A stretch of 64,000 bases of DNA from Dryocola boscaweniae (GCF_025215095.1 NZ_JALHAP010000071.1:1-64000), one strand, 5' to 3'. Numbered from the stretch's first letter, positions 1-9,836 are shown. Numbers and translations: made by a program. Notes: generated from the sequence alone by a model not told the origin.

Positions 1-97
1 GAAGGAACGTTGAAGACGACGACGTTGATAGGCTGGGTGTGTAAGTGCAGCGATGCATTGAGCTAACCAGTACTAATGATCCGTGAGGCTTAACCTT
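1..97 (+). rRNA. rrl: 23S ribosomal RNA, 3' end (partial)
   Basis: The first 97 bases match the conserved 3' end of enterobacterial 23S rRNA, with the sarcin-loop-distal tail ending in GTGAGGCTTAACCTT. Only the 3' tip is inside the window; the rest of the rRNA operon lies to the left. It is followed by a 5S gene and tRNA-Asp, the same arrangement as E. coli rrnH. Confidence 0.95.
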
Positions 98-174
98 ACA
101 ACACCGAAGGTGTTTTGGTGAGAGAGATTGATTTTCAGCTTAGTTTCCGGATAAAGAATTTGCGGAAACGATGA

Positions 175-262
175 ATTTTGCGCTGAGACAAGGCGGCAAA
201 CGCAGGAAATGAAGGAGCATACTTAAGTATGTGACTGATTTTTCAAGAGCGGCCAACGCAGT
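175..262. repeat. ERIC-like imperfect palindrome in the 23S-5S spacer
   Basis: The 23S-5S spacer is about 200 bases, roughly twice the length I would expect from E. coli. It contains a perfect 14-base palindrome (CATACTTAAGTATG, 218-231) flanked by AAGGAG and GTGACTG. This resembles the core of ERIC elements of enterobacteria. Outer arms with similar GCGGC(A/C)AACGCAG words lie at about 192-204 and 250-261. Assignment to ERIC is by resemblance only. Confidence 0.45.
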
Positions 263-299
263 ATCAGTGGAAAATAAGCGTTTCAGAGCACAAAGAATA

Positions 300-419
300 T
301 GCCTGGCGGCAACAGCGCGGTGGTCCCACCTGATCCCATGCCGAACTCAGAAGTGAAACGCCGTAGCGCCGATGGTAGTGTGGGGTCTCCCCATGCGAGA
401 GTAGGGAACTGCCAGGCTC
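300..419 (+). rRNA. rrf: 5S ribosomal RNA
   Basis: Near-identical to E. coli 5S rRNA over 120 bases: TGCCTGGCGGC at the 5' end, the conserved loop CCATGCCGAACTCAGAAG, and CTGCCAGGC at the 3' end pairing with the start. It lies between 23S and tRNA-Asp as the distal part of an rrnH-like operon. Confidence 0.97.
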
Positions 420-470
420 CAAATTCAGAAGTAAAATCAGGGTGAACCCTGATGCTGTAAGAAATTCGGT

Positions 471-547
471 GGAGCGGTAGTTCAGTCGGTTAGAATACCT
501 GCCTGTCACGCAGGGGGTCGCGGGTTCGAGTCCCGTCCGTTCCGCCA
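471..547 (+). tRNA. aspU: tRNA-Asp (GTC)
   Basis: A 77-base cloverleaf starting GGAGCGG and ending CCGTTCCGCCA, with an encoded CCA end. The anticodon GTC is at 505-507. The sequence is identical to the second tRNA-Asp at 9894-9970. Position at the end of the rRNA operon matches E. coli aspU. Confidence 0.97.
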
Positions 548-553
548 CTTATT

Positions 554-585
554 AAGCCCTGAGTCTTAGACTCAGGGCTTTTTTC
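554..585 (+). terminator. Rho-independent terminator of the rRNA operon
   Basis: A 10-bp perfect stem, AAGCCCTGAG with CTCAGGGCTT, around a 7-base loop, is followed by a T run. It lies directly after the tRNA-Asp gene. Confidence 0.9.
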
Positions 586-711
586 TTGTCTGTAATTCAC
601 TGATTGTTGCTCTATCAGCAAATATCTTCTGCATCTACCTCTCTTTTTCAACATAGTCATTCCCCGCATAATCCTCGTATTACAAACACATATCCCCTAA
701 CGAGGTAAGTA

Positions 712-1515
712 ATGACAATTCCTGCATTTGGTTTAGGTACTTTCCGCTTAAAAGATGACGTCGTTATCGCATCTGTAAAAACAGCGCTGGAGCTGGGCTA
801 TCGCGCCATTGATACGGCGCAGATCTATGAAAATGAAGCTGCGGTAGGGCAGGCGATTGAAGAAAGCGGCGTAGCACGCAGCGATCTGTTTATTACCACT
901 AAAATCTGGATCGAAAACCTTAGCAAAGATAAGTTGATCCTCAGCCTGAAAGAAAGCCTGGGTAAACTGCGCACGGATTATGTCGATCTGACATTGATCC
1001 ACTGGCCATCGCCGAGCGATGCAGTGCCCGTCGCTGAATTTATGCAGGCGCTACTGGAAGCGAAGAAAATAGGTCTGACGCGTCAGATTGGTGTTTCTAA
1101 CTTCACGATAGATCTGATGCAGCAGGCCATCGACGCTGTGGGCGCGGAAAATATCGCGACTAACCAAATCGAGCTTTCTCCCTATCTGCAGAACCGTAAA
1201 GTGGTGGAGTGGGCGCAGCAGCATGATATTCACATCACTTCTTATATGACGCTCGCCTATGGCAAAGCGCTGGCAGATGCGGTGATTACTCGTATTGCCG
1301 AAAAGCATAACGCGACATCTGCCCAGGTGATTCTGGCATGGGCGATGCAGTTGGGCTACGCAGTGATCCCATCTTCAACCAGGCGTGAGAACCTGCAAAG
1401 CAACCTGCAGGCACAAACGTTAAAGCTGGATGCTGAAGATATGACAGCCATTGCCGCGTTGGATTGCAATGGCCGCCTGGTCAGCCCGGAAGGCCTGGCG
1501 CCTCACTGGGACTAA
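712..1515 (+). CDS. dkgB: 2,5-diketo-D-gluconate reductase B (aldo/keto reductase)
   Basis: A 267-residue aldo/keto reductase, the family's usual single TIM-barrel length. The N-terminal strand reads FGLGTFRL, followed by the catalytic region DTAQIYENE (Asp and Tyr of the AKR tetrad) and TKIW with the catalytic Lys, then LIHWPSP with the catalytic His. DkgB reduces 2,5-diketo-D-gluconate and methylglyoxal with NADPH in the cytosol. A ribosome site GAGGTAAG precedes the ATG. The place between tRNA-Asp and yafC is as in E. coli, so orthology is secure. Confidence 0.95.
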   Translation: MTIPAFGLGTFRLKDDVVIASVKTALELGYRAIDTAQIYENEAAVGQAIEESGVARSDLFITTKIWIENLSKDKLILSLKESLGKLRTDYVDLTLIHWPSPSDAVPVAEFMQALLEAKKIGLTRQIGVSNFTIDLMQQAIDAVGAENIATNQIELSPYLQNRKVVEWAQQHDIHITSYMTLAYGKALADAVITRIAEKHNATSAQVILAWAMQLGYAVIPSSTRRENLQSNLQAQTLKLDAEDMTAIAALDCNGRLVSPEGLAPHWD

Positions 1516-1522
1516 TCTGCGA

Positions 1523-2425
1523 TTACAGCCTCTGCGGAGGCTGTTGCACATGCTCACTCAGAAAATCGATAAACGCCCTGATTCGTGTGCTGACCGCCCG
1601 GTCACTGTAATACACCGCACTGAAAGGCATCTCTACCGGTAAAAGCTTGTCTGCCAGTAATTCAACAAATTTCCCCTCAGCAATTTCCTGATTAATCATA
1701 TAGTCAGAAAGACAGGCAATTCCATTTCCCCTCAGGCAAAGCTGCTTTATCGTTTCGCCGCTGTTAGATGAAATCCCTGCGGTAATGTCATAGAGCTGCC
1801 CATCGGATTGCGCTACAGGCCAACGATTCAGGCTTGATGTTTCAGAGAACCCCAGACACAAATGATCCTTAAGATCTTCAGCAGATTGCGGAATCCCATT
1901 TTGAGCAAGATAGTCAGGTGAGGCAATGATCTTACGATAGCTGGCAAATAGCGGTCTGGCTCTTAGGCTGGAATCCGTCAAAGTCCCTGCCCGGATGGCG
2001 ACATCCACTTTGCGCTCTATCAGGTTGATGAATGTTTCAGAGGAGACGAGGGATAGCGTCATCTCGGGATAACGCTCCCGGAAAGGCTTAACCAGAGGCA
2101 TTAGCAGATGCAGCATTACCGGTGTTGCGGCATCAATACGCAATAGTCCGCGCGGGGTCTGACGGGTTTCCATCAGTTCATTTTCTGCTGCCGCCATTTC
2201 CTGCAGGATCTGCTGTACGCGGCGGAAATAGCGTTCTCCTTCTTCCGTCAGGCTCAATTGCCGGGTTGTGCGGTTGAGCAAACTTACGCCCAGCTTCATT
2301 TCAAGCTTCTTCACCGCACGGCTTATCGCCGAGTTCGCCTGGCCTAATTGTTCCGCCGCCCGGCTAAAACTTCCGCTTTCGACAACGGCGACGAAGATCG
2401 TCAGTTCTTCAGAGGTCGCTTTCAT
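1523..2425 (-). CDS. yafC: LysR-family transcriptional regulator YafC
   Basis: A 300-residue LysR-type regulator. The N-terminal winged helix-turn-helix (about residues 1-60) carries the family words [24 protein letters not shown] and [12 protein letters not shown]. The rest is the periplasmic-binding-like effector domain, starting near [11 protein letters not shown]. It faces dkgB tail to tail with a 7-base gap and is divergent from the MFS exporter at 2530, which it may control. The effector is unknown. An 8-bp hairpin (1525-1544) lies in its last codons. Confidence 0.9.
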   Translation of the reverse strand: MKATSEELTIFVAVVESGSFSRAAEQLGQANSAISRAVKKLEMKLGVSLLNRTTRQLSLTEEGERYFRRVQQILQEMAAAENELMETRQTPRGLLRIDAATPVMLHLLMPLVKPFRERYPEMTLSLVSSETFINLIERKVDVAIRAGTLTDSSLRARPLFASYRKIIASPDYLAQNGIPQSAEDLKDHLCLGFSETSSLNRWPVAQSDGQLYDITAGISSNSGETIKQLCLRGNGIACLSDYMINQEIAEGKFVELLADKLLPVEMPFSAVYYSDRAVSTRIRAFIDFLSEHVQQPPQRL

Positions 2426-2529
2426 TATTGCTCCTGAAGCAAAATTATATTGAGATTTTGCATATTTTTGTTATTTAACCATCCGGCCATACTGCGTGTC
2501 ATCAAAAGACACCTGCTATGGAGTAAATT

Positions 2530-3705
2530 ATGCCTCTGGCGCTACTGGCACTGACTATCAGTGCGTTCGCAATCGGCACTACTGAATTTGTTATTGTTGG
2601 CCTGGTTCCGACCATCGCCGACCAGCTTTCCATCTCGCTGCCCTCTGCCGGGCTGTTAGTTTCTATTTATGCTATGGGCGTAGCCGTTGGCGCGCCGGTA
2701 TTGACCGCATTGACGGCAAAACTACCGCGTAAACAGTTGCTGATGGGCCTGATGGGGTTATTTACCGCAGGCAACCTGCTAGCCTGGCTGTCGCCAAACT
2801 ATGAAACGCTGGTTATCGCCCGCTTGCTGACCGGCCTGGTGCACGGTGTGTTCTTCTCTATTGGTTCTACTATCGCGACAAGCCTTGTACCAAAAGAAAA
2901 AGCAGCCTCAGCGATTGCGATTATGTTTGGTGGCCTGACCGTTGCGCTGGTAACCGGCGTGCCGTTAGGAACATTTATCGGTCAGCATTTCGGATGGCGT
3001 GAAACCTTCCTGGCCGTTTCTTTCATCGGCGTTATTGCGTTAATCAGCAGCATGATTCTGGTGCCGAAAAATATCCCGACCCGCGCCGTTGCGAGCTTAA
3101 GAGACCAGCTTAAAGTCCTGACGCATCCTCGTTTGCTGATTATCTATGCTATTACGGCTCTTGGTTATGGCGGCGTGTTCACCGCTTTTACCTTCCTGGC
3201 TCCGATGATGCAGGATCTTGCTGGATATTCATCTGCGGCGGTTAGCTGGATTCTGCTGGGTTACGGCGTCTCCGTTGCCATCGGTAATATCTGGGGCGGG
3301 AAGCTTGCCGACCGACATGGCGCGGTACCTGCGTTAACATTTATTTTTGCAGCCCTGGCCGCATTGCTGCTGGTTTTCCAGTTCACCGCCAGCTCGCATA
3401 TCGCTGCCCTGGCGACGGTTCTGGTTATGGGAATATTTGCTTTTGGTAACGTTCCGGGTTTGCAGGTTTATGTTGTGCAGAAAGCGGAAGAATACACGCC
3501 GAATGCTGTTGATGTCGCATCTGGCCTGAATATTGCTGCTTTTAATATTGGCATCGCGTTAGGTTCCGTTATTGGTGGTCAAACTGTACAAAGTTTTGGC
3601 CTTGCGCAAACACCCTGGATTGGCGCAGTTATAGTCGCAGGAGCTTTGCTGCTGATTGCTTTGAGTGGCCGTCTCGATAAGCGAACTGAAGTGGCTCTGG
3701 GTTAG
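2530..3705 (+). CDS. MFS transporter, AraJ/YdhP-like exporter
   Basis: A 391-residue membrane protein with about twelve hydrophobic segments and MFS motifs, including the N-terminal FAIGTTEFVIVGLVPTIA typical of the DHA1/AraJ-YdhP group and the loop around TAKLPRKQLL. It probably exports arabinose-like sugars or small toxic compounds through the inner membrane; the substrate is not deducible. Start ATG is preceded by GGAG. It lies divergent to yafC with a 104-base shared promoter region, an arrangement typical of a LysR-controlled exporter. E. coli K-12 has no such gene between yafC and yafD, so it is an accessory gene at this point. Confidence 0.88.
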   Translation: MPLALLALTISAFAIGTTEFVIVGLVPTIADQLSISLPSAGLLVSIYAMGVAVGAPVLTALTAKLPRKQLLMGLMGLFTAGNLLAWLSPNYETLVIARLLTGLVHGVFFSIGSTIATSLVPKEKAASAIAIMFGGLTVALVTGVPLGTFIGQHFGWRETFLAVSFIGVIALISSMILVPKNIPTRAVASLRDQLKVLTHPRLLIIYAITALGYGGVFTAFTFLAPMMQDLAGYSSAAVSWILLGYGVSVAIGNIWGGKLADRHGAVPALTFIFAALAALLLVFQFTASSHIAALATVLVMGIFAFGNVPGLQVYVVQKAEEYTPNAVDVASGLNIAAFNIGIALGSVIGGQTVQSFGLAQTPWIGAVIVAGALLLIALSGRLDKRTEVALG

Positions 3706-3805
3706 TTGAAAGGGTAAGGGTGTGAAGCTTTGTTACGTTCTGATCCGTCAACGGTTTGTAATGGTCATTGAAACTCTGCAATAAAGCCCCTATAACTGAA
3801 AGACC

Positions 3806-3829
3806 GCCCTCTACCAGAGGGCTCTTTGG
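3806..3829 (+). terminator. Terminator after the MFS gene
   Basis: A stem GCCCTCT/AGAGGGC with a 3-base loop, followed by TCTTTGGTT. The T run is imperfect. Confidence 0.6.
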
Positions 3830-3851
3830 TTACAGAGGTCGTTAGTCAAAC

Positions 3852-4655
3852 GTGCGCAAAAATACTTATGCCATGCGATATGTCGCCGGTCAGCCTGCAG
3901 AGCGTATTCTGCCGCCAGGCTCCTTTGCGACCATTGGCAAGGCATTACCACCCGGAGAACCGTTGCCAGGCGAAGGGGCCTTACGTGTTCTGGTGTGGAA
4001 CATCTTCAAACAGCAGCGTGCCGAGTGGCTTTCAGTGCTGCAGAACTTTGGCAAAGATGCCCATCTTGTTCTGCTGCAGGAAGCTCAGACCACCCCTGAA
4101 CTGGTGGCATTCGCAACCAGCAACTATCTGGCCGCCGATCAGGTTCCTGCTTTTGTTTTGCCGCAGCATCCTTCTGGCGTAATGACTCTCTCTGCCGCGC
4201 ATCCCGTTTATTGTTGTCCGCTGCGGGAGCGGGAACCCATTCTGCGTTTGTCCAAATCGGCTTTAGTTACCGTCTATCCGTTGCCGGATGGACGGCTGTT
4301 AATGGTCGTCAACATTCATGCAGTGAATTTTAGTCTGGGCGTGGATGTGTACAGCAAACAGCTCGGTCCCATTGGCGATCAGATTGGTCATCACAACGGC
4401 CCTGTGATTATGGCCGGCGATTTCAACGCATGGAGCCGTCCGCGTATGAACGCGCTTTATCGTTTCGCCCGCGAAATGACGCTGCGCGAAGTCCGTTTTA
4501 CCGACGATCATCGCCGCAAAGCTTTCGGTCGTCCGCTGGATTTCGTTTTCTATCGTGGTTTGAATGTCACAGAAGCTTCCGTGCTGGTTACCCGTGCTTC
4601 CGACCACAATCCTCTACTAGTCGAATTCCGTCCCGGCAAGCCTGAGCTGAAGTAA
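3852..4655 (+). CDS. yafD: Endonuclease/exonuclease/phosphatase family protein YafD
   Basis: A 267-residue member of the DNase I-like EEP superfamily. Visible motifs are VLLQEAQ (metal-binding Glu), [16 protein letters not shown] (Asp and Asn of the active site) and the C-terminal [10 protein letters not shown] (catalytic Asp-His). I place the start at GTG 3852, giving [10 protein letters not shown] as in the E. coli protein; an in-frame ATG lies 18 bases later. The biochemical substrate is not established. It is followed by yafE after a hairpin, as in E. coli. Confidence 0.9.
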   Translation: MRKNTYAMRYVAGQPAERILPPGSFATIGKALPPGEPLPGEGALRVLVWNIFKQQRAEWLSVLQNFGKDAHLVLLQEAQTTPELVAFATSNYLAADQVPAFVLPQHPSGVMTLSAAHPVYCCPLREREPILRLSKSALVTVYPLPDGRLLMVVNIHAVNFSLGVDVYSKQLGPIGDQIGHHNGPVIMAGDFNAWSRPRMNALYRFAREMTLREVRFTDDHRRKAFGRPLDFVFYRGLNVTEASVLVTRASDHNPLLVEFRPGKPELK

Positions 4656-4662
4656 GGTTAGT

Positions 4663-4686
4663 CAGGTCTGCCGTTGGGCAGACCTG
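4663..4686 (+). other. Strong hairpin between yafD and yafE
   Basis: A perfect 10-bp stem, CAGGTCTGCC with GGCAGACCTG around GTTG, without a T run. It may be a processing or partial termination site in a yafDE transcript. It lies about 40 bases ahead of the yafE start. Confidence 0.6.
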
Positions 4687-4726
4687 TGTGCTGCCCTTTC
4701 TATCACTCAAACGCAAGGACAATACG

Positions 4727-5494
4727 ATGGCAACACAATCCCACCACGATAAAGTTGAAAGGCAGTTTGGTTCTCAGGCCAGCGCCTACCTGAGTAGCGC
4801 CGTACACGCCTCCGGGCGGGATTTAGAGCGTCTTAGCGCTCGTCTGGCTACATTTCCTCATGCGAAGCTGCTCGATATGGGCTGTGGGGCTGGGCACGCT
4901 AGTTTTATTGCGGCCGCAAAGGTGAAAGAAGTGGTTGCCTACGATCTTTCTGAGCAGATGCTGGCGGTAGTGAATGATGCGGCGCAAACGCGCGGTATTG
5001 CAAACCTTACCACCCGGCAAGGATACGCAGAGGCCTTACCGTTTGCAGATAGCTCGTTTGACGTTGTCATTAGCCGCTATTCCGCTCATCACTGGCATGA
5101 CGTCGGTAAAGCGCTGCGTGAAGTTAAGCGCGTACTGAAGCCGGGCGGAGTTGTCATTTTTATGGACGTGATGTCTCCAGGGCATCCGGTGCTGGATATC
5201 TGGCTGCAAACGGTTGAAGCCCTGCGCGATACTTCGCACGTACGTAATTATTCCAGCGGTGAATGGCTGAGCCTGTTTAACGAGGCGGGACTTATCTCAC
5301 AAAATCTGATGTGCGACCGGTTAAATCTGGAGTTTTCGAGCTGGATTGCGAGGATGCGGACACCCGCAGTATTAGCGGACGCGATTCGCGCTTATCAGCA
5401 AAGTGCATCTGATGAAGTACAGCGCTATTTTGAACTGCAGGACGATGGTTCTTTTACCAGCGATATCGTTATGCTGGAAGCGATAAGTCATTAA
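4727..5494 (+). CDS. yafE: Class I SAM-dependent methyltransferase YafE
   Basis: A 255-residue methyltransferase. Motif I reads LLDMGCGAGHASF, followed by VVAYDLSEQML and the motif IV/V region VVISRYSAHHW. The fold matches the UbiE/Tam-like group, and the substrate is unknown. ATG 4727 is chosen because AAGGA lies seven bases upstream; a GTG at 4688 sits inside the hairpin-linked spacer and is unlikely. From memory the E. coli K-12 protein is annotated as shorter (about 207 residues), so this is the fuller form. Confidence 0.88.
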   Translation: MATQSHHDKVERQFGSQASAYLSSAVHASGRDLERLSARLATFPHAKLLDMGCGAGHASFIAAAKVKEVVAYDLSEQMLAVVNDAAQTRGIANLTTRQGYAEALPFADSSFDVVISRYSAHHWHDVGKALREVKRVLKPGGVVIFMDVMSPGHPVLDIWLQTVEALRDTSHVRNYSSGEWLSLFNEAGLISQNLMCDRLNLEFSSWIARMRTPAVLADAIRAYQQSASDEVQRYFELQDDGSFTSDIVMLEAISH

Positions 5495-5503
5495 AATGAC
5501 AAT

Positions 5504-5530
5504 AAAAAAGGCACCTTAAGGTGCCTTTTC
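5504..5530. terminator. Bidirectional terminator between yafE and mltD
   Basis: AAAAGGCACC and GGTGCCTTTT pair around TTAA, giving T runs on both strands. It serves the convergent genes yafE and mltD. Confidence 0.9.
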
Positions 5531-5542
5531 TTTACTGAACAA

Positions 5543-6913
5543 CTACGCCTCAGGCGTTGAGTTGTTGCTCACAAAAAGCGTCAACCGATCGCCGGGTTTC
5601 AGGTTGTCCGTATCTTCGTTCCAGCGCAGAACATCTTTGATGTTTACGCCGTGACGTTTCGCGATACTCGACAAGGAGTCACCCTTGCGCACCTTGTAGG
5701 TGATGCTATCGTTTTTGGCTAAACGTTCGCCGTCATTCTTGACGCTCAAAGTTTGGCCAACTTTGATATGCGCGCCGCGTATGCCGTTCCAGCTTTGCAG
5801 ATCTTTGGTGCTCACGCCTAAGCGTGAAGCAATGCTCGAAAGGGTATCGCCCGAACGAACCTTATAAGATTTGTTGCTGCCCGCGTTGCTGCGATTACTT
5901 GCCATCAACGTCGGCTGCACCGCAGCGATTTCACCCGATGCCAGTGAAGCTTTTAGCTGAGCGGCATGCTTCTTCGGCACCATCACATAGCGCTGATTTT
6001 TGCCAACGGTCGAGGTTTTCACCCCTGCGTTAAACGTTTTCAGCGCGGTGAGCGGTATACCCGCCATCTCGGCAACCTGGGATAGCTGTACCGGGTTATT
6101 CACTTCCACTCGCGCCAGAGCGCGGCTTTCGTCCGTTGTCGGTAAACGTACGCCGTACTTTTGGCTGTTCTTGAGAATATCGCTCAGGGCCAGCATTTTC
6201 GGCACGTAAATTTTGGTTTCTCGCGGCAGTGAAAGTGACCAGAAGTCCGTCGGCTTACCACGGGCTTTGTTCGCTTTAATTGCGTTCATTACACGGCCTT
6301 CGCCGCTGTTGTACGCTGCTACGGTGAGTAACCAGTCGCCGTCAAACATTTTGTTCAAACGCTGCATCATATCCAGTGCTGCGGTGGTGGAAGCCACTAC
6401 ATCACGGCGTGCATCGTATGCTTTGGTCTGCTTAAGACCATAATTACGCCCCGTACTTGGAATAATCTGCCAAATGCCAGCTGCATTTGCGCCAGACGTC
6501 GCGTGGGGGTCAAAAGCGCTCTCCACTATGGGTAGCAGTACTAATTCCATTGGCATGTTACGTTTCTTAACCTGCCCGGCAATCCAGTACATATACGGCT
6601 CTGCCCGTAATGTTACATCGTGGAGATAGCTCTTATTTCTAAGGTACTTCTGCTTCTGTTCGCGGATCCGGGTATTCTCCGGTATCCCCATCTTTAGCTC
6701 GTCGCCAATGAAGTTCCACAGGTTCTGATCTTGCGCGAGGAATGTTCCATCGTCCATCCATCGCGCCGAGGTCGCTCGACCAGTGTACTTTCCTGCTTCA
6801 CCTTGACCAGCTGCAGACAGACTCTGCGCATGCTGTTGGATGTTAGCGTCATGCTTTGACGCCTGGCACCCTACAAGCAAGACAGTGGCGAGTAAAATCG
6901 CTTTTGCCTTCAT
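5543..6913 (-). CDS. mltD: Membrane-bound lytic murein transglycosylase D
   Basis: A 456-residue lipoprotein. The lipobox LLVGC places the lipidated Cys at residue 16. The SLT catalytic domain follows, with LLPIVESAFDPHATS carrying the catalytic Glu at residue 131 and AAYNSGEGRV downstream. Two C-terminal LysM repeats begin YKVRSGDTLSSIA and YKVRKGDSLSSIA. It cleaves peptidoglycan glycan strands with 1,6-anhydro ends at the outer membrane. Length matches E. coli MltD (452). It is co-oriented with gloB, 70 bases downstream of that gene. Confidence 0.95.
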   Translation of the reverse strand: MKAKAILLATVLLVGCQASKHDANIQQHAQSLSAAGQGEAGKYTGRATSARWMDDGTFLAQDQNLWNFIGDELKMGIPENTRIREQKQKYLRNKSYLHDVTLRAEPYMYWIAGQVKKRNMPMELVLLPIVESAFDPHATSGANAAGIWQIIPSTGRNYGLKQTKAYDARRDVVASTTAALDMMQRLNKMFDGDWLLTVAAYNSGEGRVMNAIKANKARGKPTDFWSLSLPRETKIYVPKMLALSDILKNSQKYGVRLPTTDESRALARVEVNNPVQLSQVAEMAGIPLTALKTFNAGVKTSTVGKNQRYVMVPKKHAAQLKASLASGEIAAVQPTLMASNRSNAGSNKSYKVRSGDTLSSIASRLGVSTKDLQSWNGIRGAHIKVGQTLSVKNDGERLAKNDSITYKVRKGDSLSSIAKRHGVNIKDVLRWNEDTDNLKPGDRLTLFVSNNSTPEA

Positions 6914-6983
6914 GTGTGTGTCAATGGTTGCTTAAAAGACGAGCAAGAATACCGGTACCTGCAATACAACACAACCAGAAAAT

Positions 6984-7739
6984 TCAGAACCTGTCTTTCT
7001 TTGCACGCAACCAGGCGAATATCTGCTGTGGCTGTTGCAAGTTTGTTTCTTTAGCTATTACTTCTTTTAAATCAGGATCTTCTGTTCTTAAAAAAACATT
7101 AATTTTGCGCTCGTTTTGTAACAAACCAGGCAAAGTTGATTGGTTTTTTGCACGTAACTCATTAACTTTTCGATAATATCGGATTAATGCCCGATCCTCC
7201 GGCAAAATGCTTAAGGCAAATTTGATATTTGATTCAGTGTACTCATGTGCACAACAAATTAACGTTTCTGCTGGTAATGAGTTAATTTTTTGAAAAGACT
7301 GATACATTTGTTCTGCTGTACCTTCAAAAAGCCTGCCGCAGCCGCCAGAAAACATCGTGTCGCCACAAAAAAGATAAGGAAAACTGAAATAGCACAAATG
7401 GCCTAAAGTGTGACCGGGGGAGGCAATAACACTAAATTCATACTTTAAAATATTGATCTTATCTCCTTCGCCGACTACCCGGTTCGTTCCCTTATCTTGT
7501 GTCTCTTGCGGGCCGTATACCACAAGGCCGGGGAAGTTTTTGACCAGTTCTTTCACGCCGCCAACGTGGTCGTTGTGGTGGTGAGTAAGCAAAATAGCTT
7601 CAGGCTGCCATTGATTCTCAGCGATGGCTTTAAGCACCGGCGCCGCTTCGCCAGGATCGACAATGATACATTTGCCCTGTTCATCGTTGAGAACCCAGAT
7701 GTAGTTATCCTGGAAGGCGGGAATACTGTTAAGATTCAT
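6984..7739 (-). CDS. gloB: Hydroxyacylglutathione hydrolase (glyoxalase II)
   Basis: A 251-residue metallo-beta-lactamase fold enzyme. The dinuclear metal motif [10 protein letters not shown] is at residues 52-61, with further ligands in SPGHTLGH and [13 protein letters not shown]. It hydrolyses S-lactoylglutathione to lactate and glutathione, finishing methylglyoxal detoxification. It is divergent from yafS, with a 36-base gap that must hold both promoters or one overlapping pair. Confidence 0.96.
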   Translation of the reverse strand: MNLNSIPAFQDNYIWVLNDEQGKCIIVDPGEAAPVLKAIAENQWQPEAILLTHHHNDHVGGVKELVKNFPGLVVYGPQETQDKGTNRVVGEGDKINILKYEFSVIASPGHTLGHLCYFSFPYLFCGDTMFSGGCGRLFEGTAEQMYQSFQKINSLPAETLICCAHEYTESNIKFALSILPEDRALIRYYRKVNELRAKNQSTLPGLLQNERKINVFLRTEDPDLKEVIAKETNLQQPQQIFAWLRAKKDRF

Positions 7740-7775
7740 AATTCAACCTCTCGGCCAAGCGATTAGAAGGTAGTG

Positions 7776-8534
7776 ATGAAACCGGCAAGGATACCTGACA
7801 ATTTCACTTCACCGCATCATTGGGGACAATTGCCTTGGGGGGAATACTACCGCGAGGCGCTTGAAAACCAGTTGCGTCCGTGGCTAGGCAAAATGTTTGG
7901 CTTTCACCTGTTAAAAATAGGCAACCTGAGCGCTGAAATCGATACCAGCGCCTGCGCTATTTCACATCAGGTGAACGTCGCCTTGCAAGGTTCTCAGCTA
8001 CAGGTTAATGCCGACCCGCTTCATTTGCCCTTTGCGTCGAAGTCTGTTGATGCCTGCCTGCTGGCCCACACGCTCCCATGGAGTCCGGACCCGCATGGTT
8101 TGCTGCGTGAGGCCGATCGCGTGTTAATTGACGATGGCTGGCTCATCATCAGCAGCTTTAATCCGGTCAGTTTGCTGGGCTTAGGGAAAACGGTTCCGTT
8201 CCTGCGTAAGCGAATCCCTTACAGCAGCCGAATGTTCACGCCGATGCGCCAGTTCGACTGGCTGTCGCTGCTTAATTTCGAAGTCGTCTATCAGCGAGGC
8301 TTTCAGGTTTTGCCGTGGCATAAACAAGGCGGGAAAATGTTAAGCACCCATCTTCCGGCTTTAGGGTGCATGCATGTGATTGTGGCGCGCAAACGTACTT
8401 TGCCGCTGACGTTAAACCCGATGAAAAACCGCAAAGCTAAATCGCAAATTCGCTCGGCGGTGGGGGCTACTCGTCAGTATCGTGAAGAGATTAAGCCTTC
8501 GCATCCGGCAGGTAGCCAACATCCTCAAGAGTAG
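7776..8534 (+). CDS. yafS: SAM-dependent methyltransferase-like protein YafS
   Basis: A 252-residue protein of the class I methyltransferase superfamily. It has [10 protein letters not shown] at the motif I place, [24 protein letters not shown] and [12 protein letters not shown], but the glycine-rich SAM loop is weak. The function is unknown. ATG 7776 follows GAAGG and gives MKPARIP as in E. coli; a GTG one codon earlier is less likely. It is convergent with rnhA, and its last 44 bases overlap the end of rnhA. Confidence 0.88.
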   Translation: MKPARIPDNFTSPHHWGQLPWGEYYREALENQLRPWLGKMFGFHLLKIGNLSAEIDTSACAISHQVNVALQGSQLQVNADPLHLPFASKSVDACLLAHTLPWSPDPHGLLREADRVLIDDGWLIISSFNPVSLLGLGKTVPFLRKRIPYSSRMFTPMRQFDWLSLLNFEVVYQRGFQVLPWHKQGGKMLSTHLPALGCMHVIVARKRTLPLTLNPMKNRKAKSQIRSAVGATRQYREEIKPSHPAGSQHPQE

Positions 8535-8964
8535 GATTCGCCGCCGCCTCGCGAGCCAGTTCGTCGCAGCGTTCGTTTTCAGGATGACCGGCGTGGCCTT
8601 TAACCCATTCCCAACTGATTTTATGCTCACTAAGGGCGGCGTCCAGGCGCTGCCATAAATCGACATTTTTCACCGGTTTTTTATCTGCGGTTTTCCAGCC
8701 GCGTTTTTTCCAGTTGTGGATCCACTGCGTGATCCCCTGACGCACATACTGGCTGTCAGTGCTGAGCACAACGTCGCAAGGCTCGATCAGCGCCTCAAGC
8801 GCGGCTATAGCCGCCATCATTTCCATGCGGTTGTTGGTGGTCAGGCGGTAGCCAACGCTGAAGATTTTTTCATGCTGTTTGTACCGTAAAATGGCACCAT
8901 ATCCACCCGGACCGGGATTACCGAGGCAAGATCCATCGGTGAAAATTTCTACCTGTTTACGCAT
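8491..8964 (-). CDS. rnhA: Ribonuclease HI
   Basis: 157 residues starting [16 protein letters not shown], with the catalytic DEDD set: Asp10, Glu in NRMEMMA, Asp in LSTDSQYV and the C-terminal [10 protein letters not shown] region. It degrades RNA in RNA-DNA hybrids. I set the start at 8964 to match the E. coli form (155 residues); a longer frame exists upstream but runs through the dnaQ promoter. It overlaps the end of yafS and is divergent from dnaQ, as in E. coli. Confidence 0.95.
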   Translation of the reverse strand: MRKQVEIFTDGSCLGNPGPGGYGAILRYKQHEKIFSVGYRLTTNNRMEMMAAIAALEALIEPCDVVLSTDSQYVRQGITQWIHNWKKRGWKTADKKPVKNVDLWQRLDAALSEHKISWEWVKGHAGHPENERCDELAREAAANPTLEDVGYLPDAKA

Positions 8965-9030
8965 CTCTGGTAGACTTCCTGTGATTAAAAAGCCAAGTCT
9001 GACATAAACGAGCGCTATGAGCACAGCTAT

Positions 9031-9768
9031 ATGATTTCTACAACCACCAGACAGATAGTCCTCGATACAGAAACCACCGGTATGAACCAAATCGGTGCTC
9101 ACTACGAAGGCCATCGTATTATTGAAATCGGTGCGGTTGAGGTGATTAACCGACGTCTGACCGGCAATAACTTCCATGTTTACTTAAAGCCCGACAGGCT
9201 GGTGGACCCGGAAGCGTTTGGCGTGCATGGAATTGCCGATGAGTTCCTTGCGGATAAGCCGACGTTCGACCAGGTCGCCGATTCGTTTATGGAATACATT
9301 CGCGGTGCGGAACTTGTTATCCATAACGCATCGTTTGATATCGGCTTTATGGACTATGAGTTCAGCAAGCTCAAACGCGATATTCCGAAAACCGACACGT
9401 TTTGCAAAGTCACCGATAGCCTGGCGCTGGCGCGTAAGATGTTCCCGGGCAAACGCAACAGCCTTGATGCGCTTTGCTCGCGCTACGAAATAGATAACAG
9501 CAAACGTACGCTGCACGGGGCATTACTCGATGCCCAGATTCTGGCTGATGTCTATCTGATGATGACAGGCGGCCAGACCTCGCTGAAGTTTTCGATGGAA
9601 GGCGACATCCAGCAGAAGCAGGGCGGTGACGGCATTCAGCGCGTAGTGCGCGGCGCTACGGGATTACGCGTAATTCAGGCAAGCGATGAAGAAATTGCAG
9701 CGCACGAATCGCGTCTGGATTTAGTGATGAAAAAAGGCGGTAGCTGCCTGTGGCGAGCAGAAAGTTGA
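9031..9768 (+). CDS. dnaQ: DNA polymerase III epsilon subunit (3'-5' proofreading exonuclease)
   Basis: 245 residues. The DEDDh exonuclease motifs are VLDTETTG (Asp12, Glu14), [11 protein letters not shown] and [14 protein letters not shown]; the C-terminal polymerase-binding tail ends [12 protein letters not shown]. It proofreads for the replicative polymerase. The start is unusual. The canonical ATGAGCAC(A)GC start is present at 9017 but runs only five codons (M-S-T-A-I) to a TGA at 9032-9034. The true frame starts at ATG 9031, overlapping that stop as ATGA, so initiation may be coupled. Apart from the first residues the protein aligns normally. Confidence 0.95.
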   Translation: MISTTTRQIVLDTETTGMNQIGAHYEGHRIIEIGAVEVINRRLTGNNFHVYLKPDRLVDPEAFGVHGIADEFLADKPTFDQVADSFMEYIRGAELVIHNASFDIGFMDYEFSKLKRDIPKTDTFCKVTDSLALARKMFPGKRNSLDALCSRYEIDNSKRTLHGALLDAQILADVYLMMTGGQTSLKFSMEGDIQQKQGGDGIQRVVRGATGLRVIQASDEEIAAHESRLDLVMKKGGSCLWRAES

Positions 9769-9836
9769 GTTAACGGCTTAAAAAACAGCATTCAGATGAT
9801 TTTTGCGGCAAACGATTAACTTTGTAAGAAAAACCG

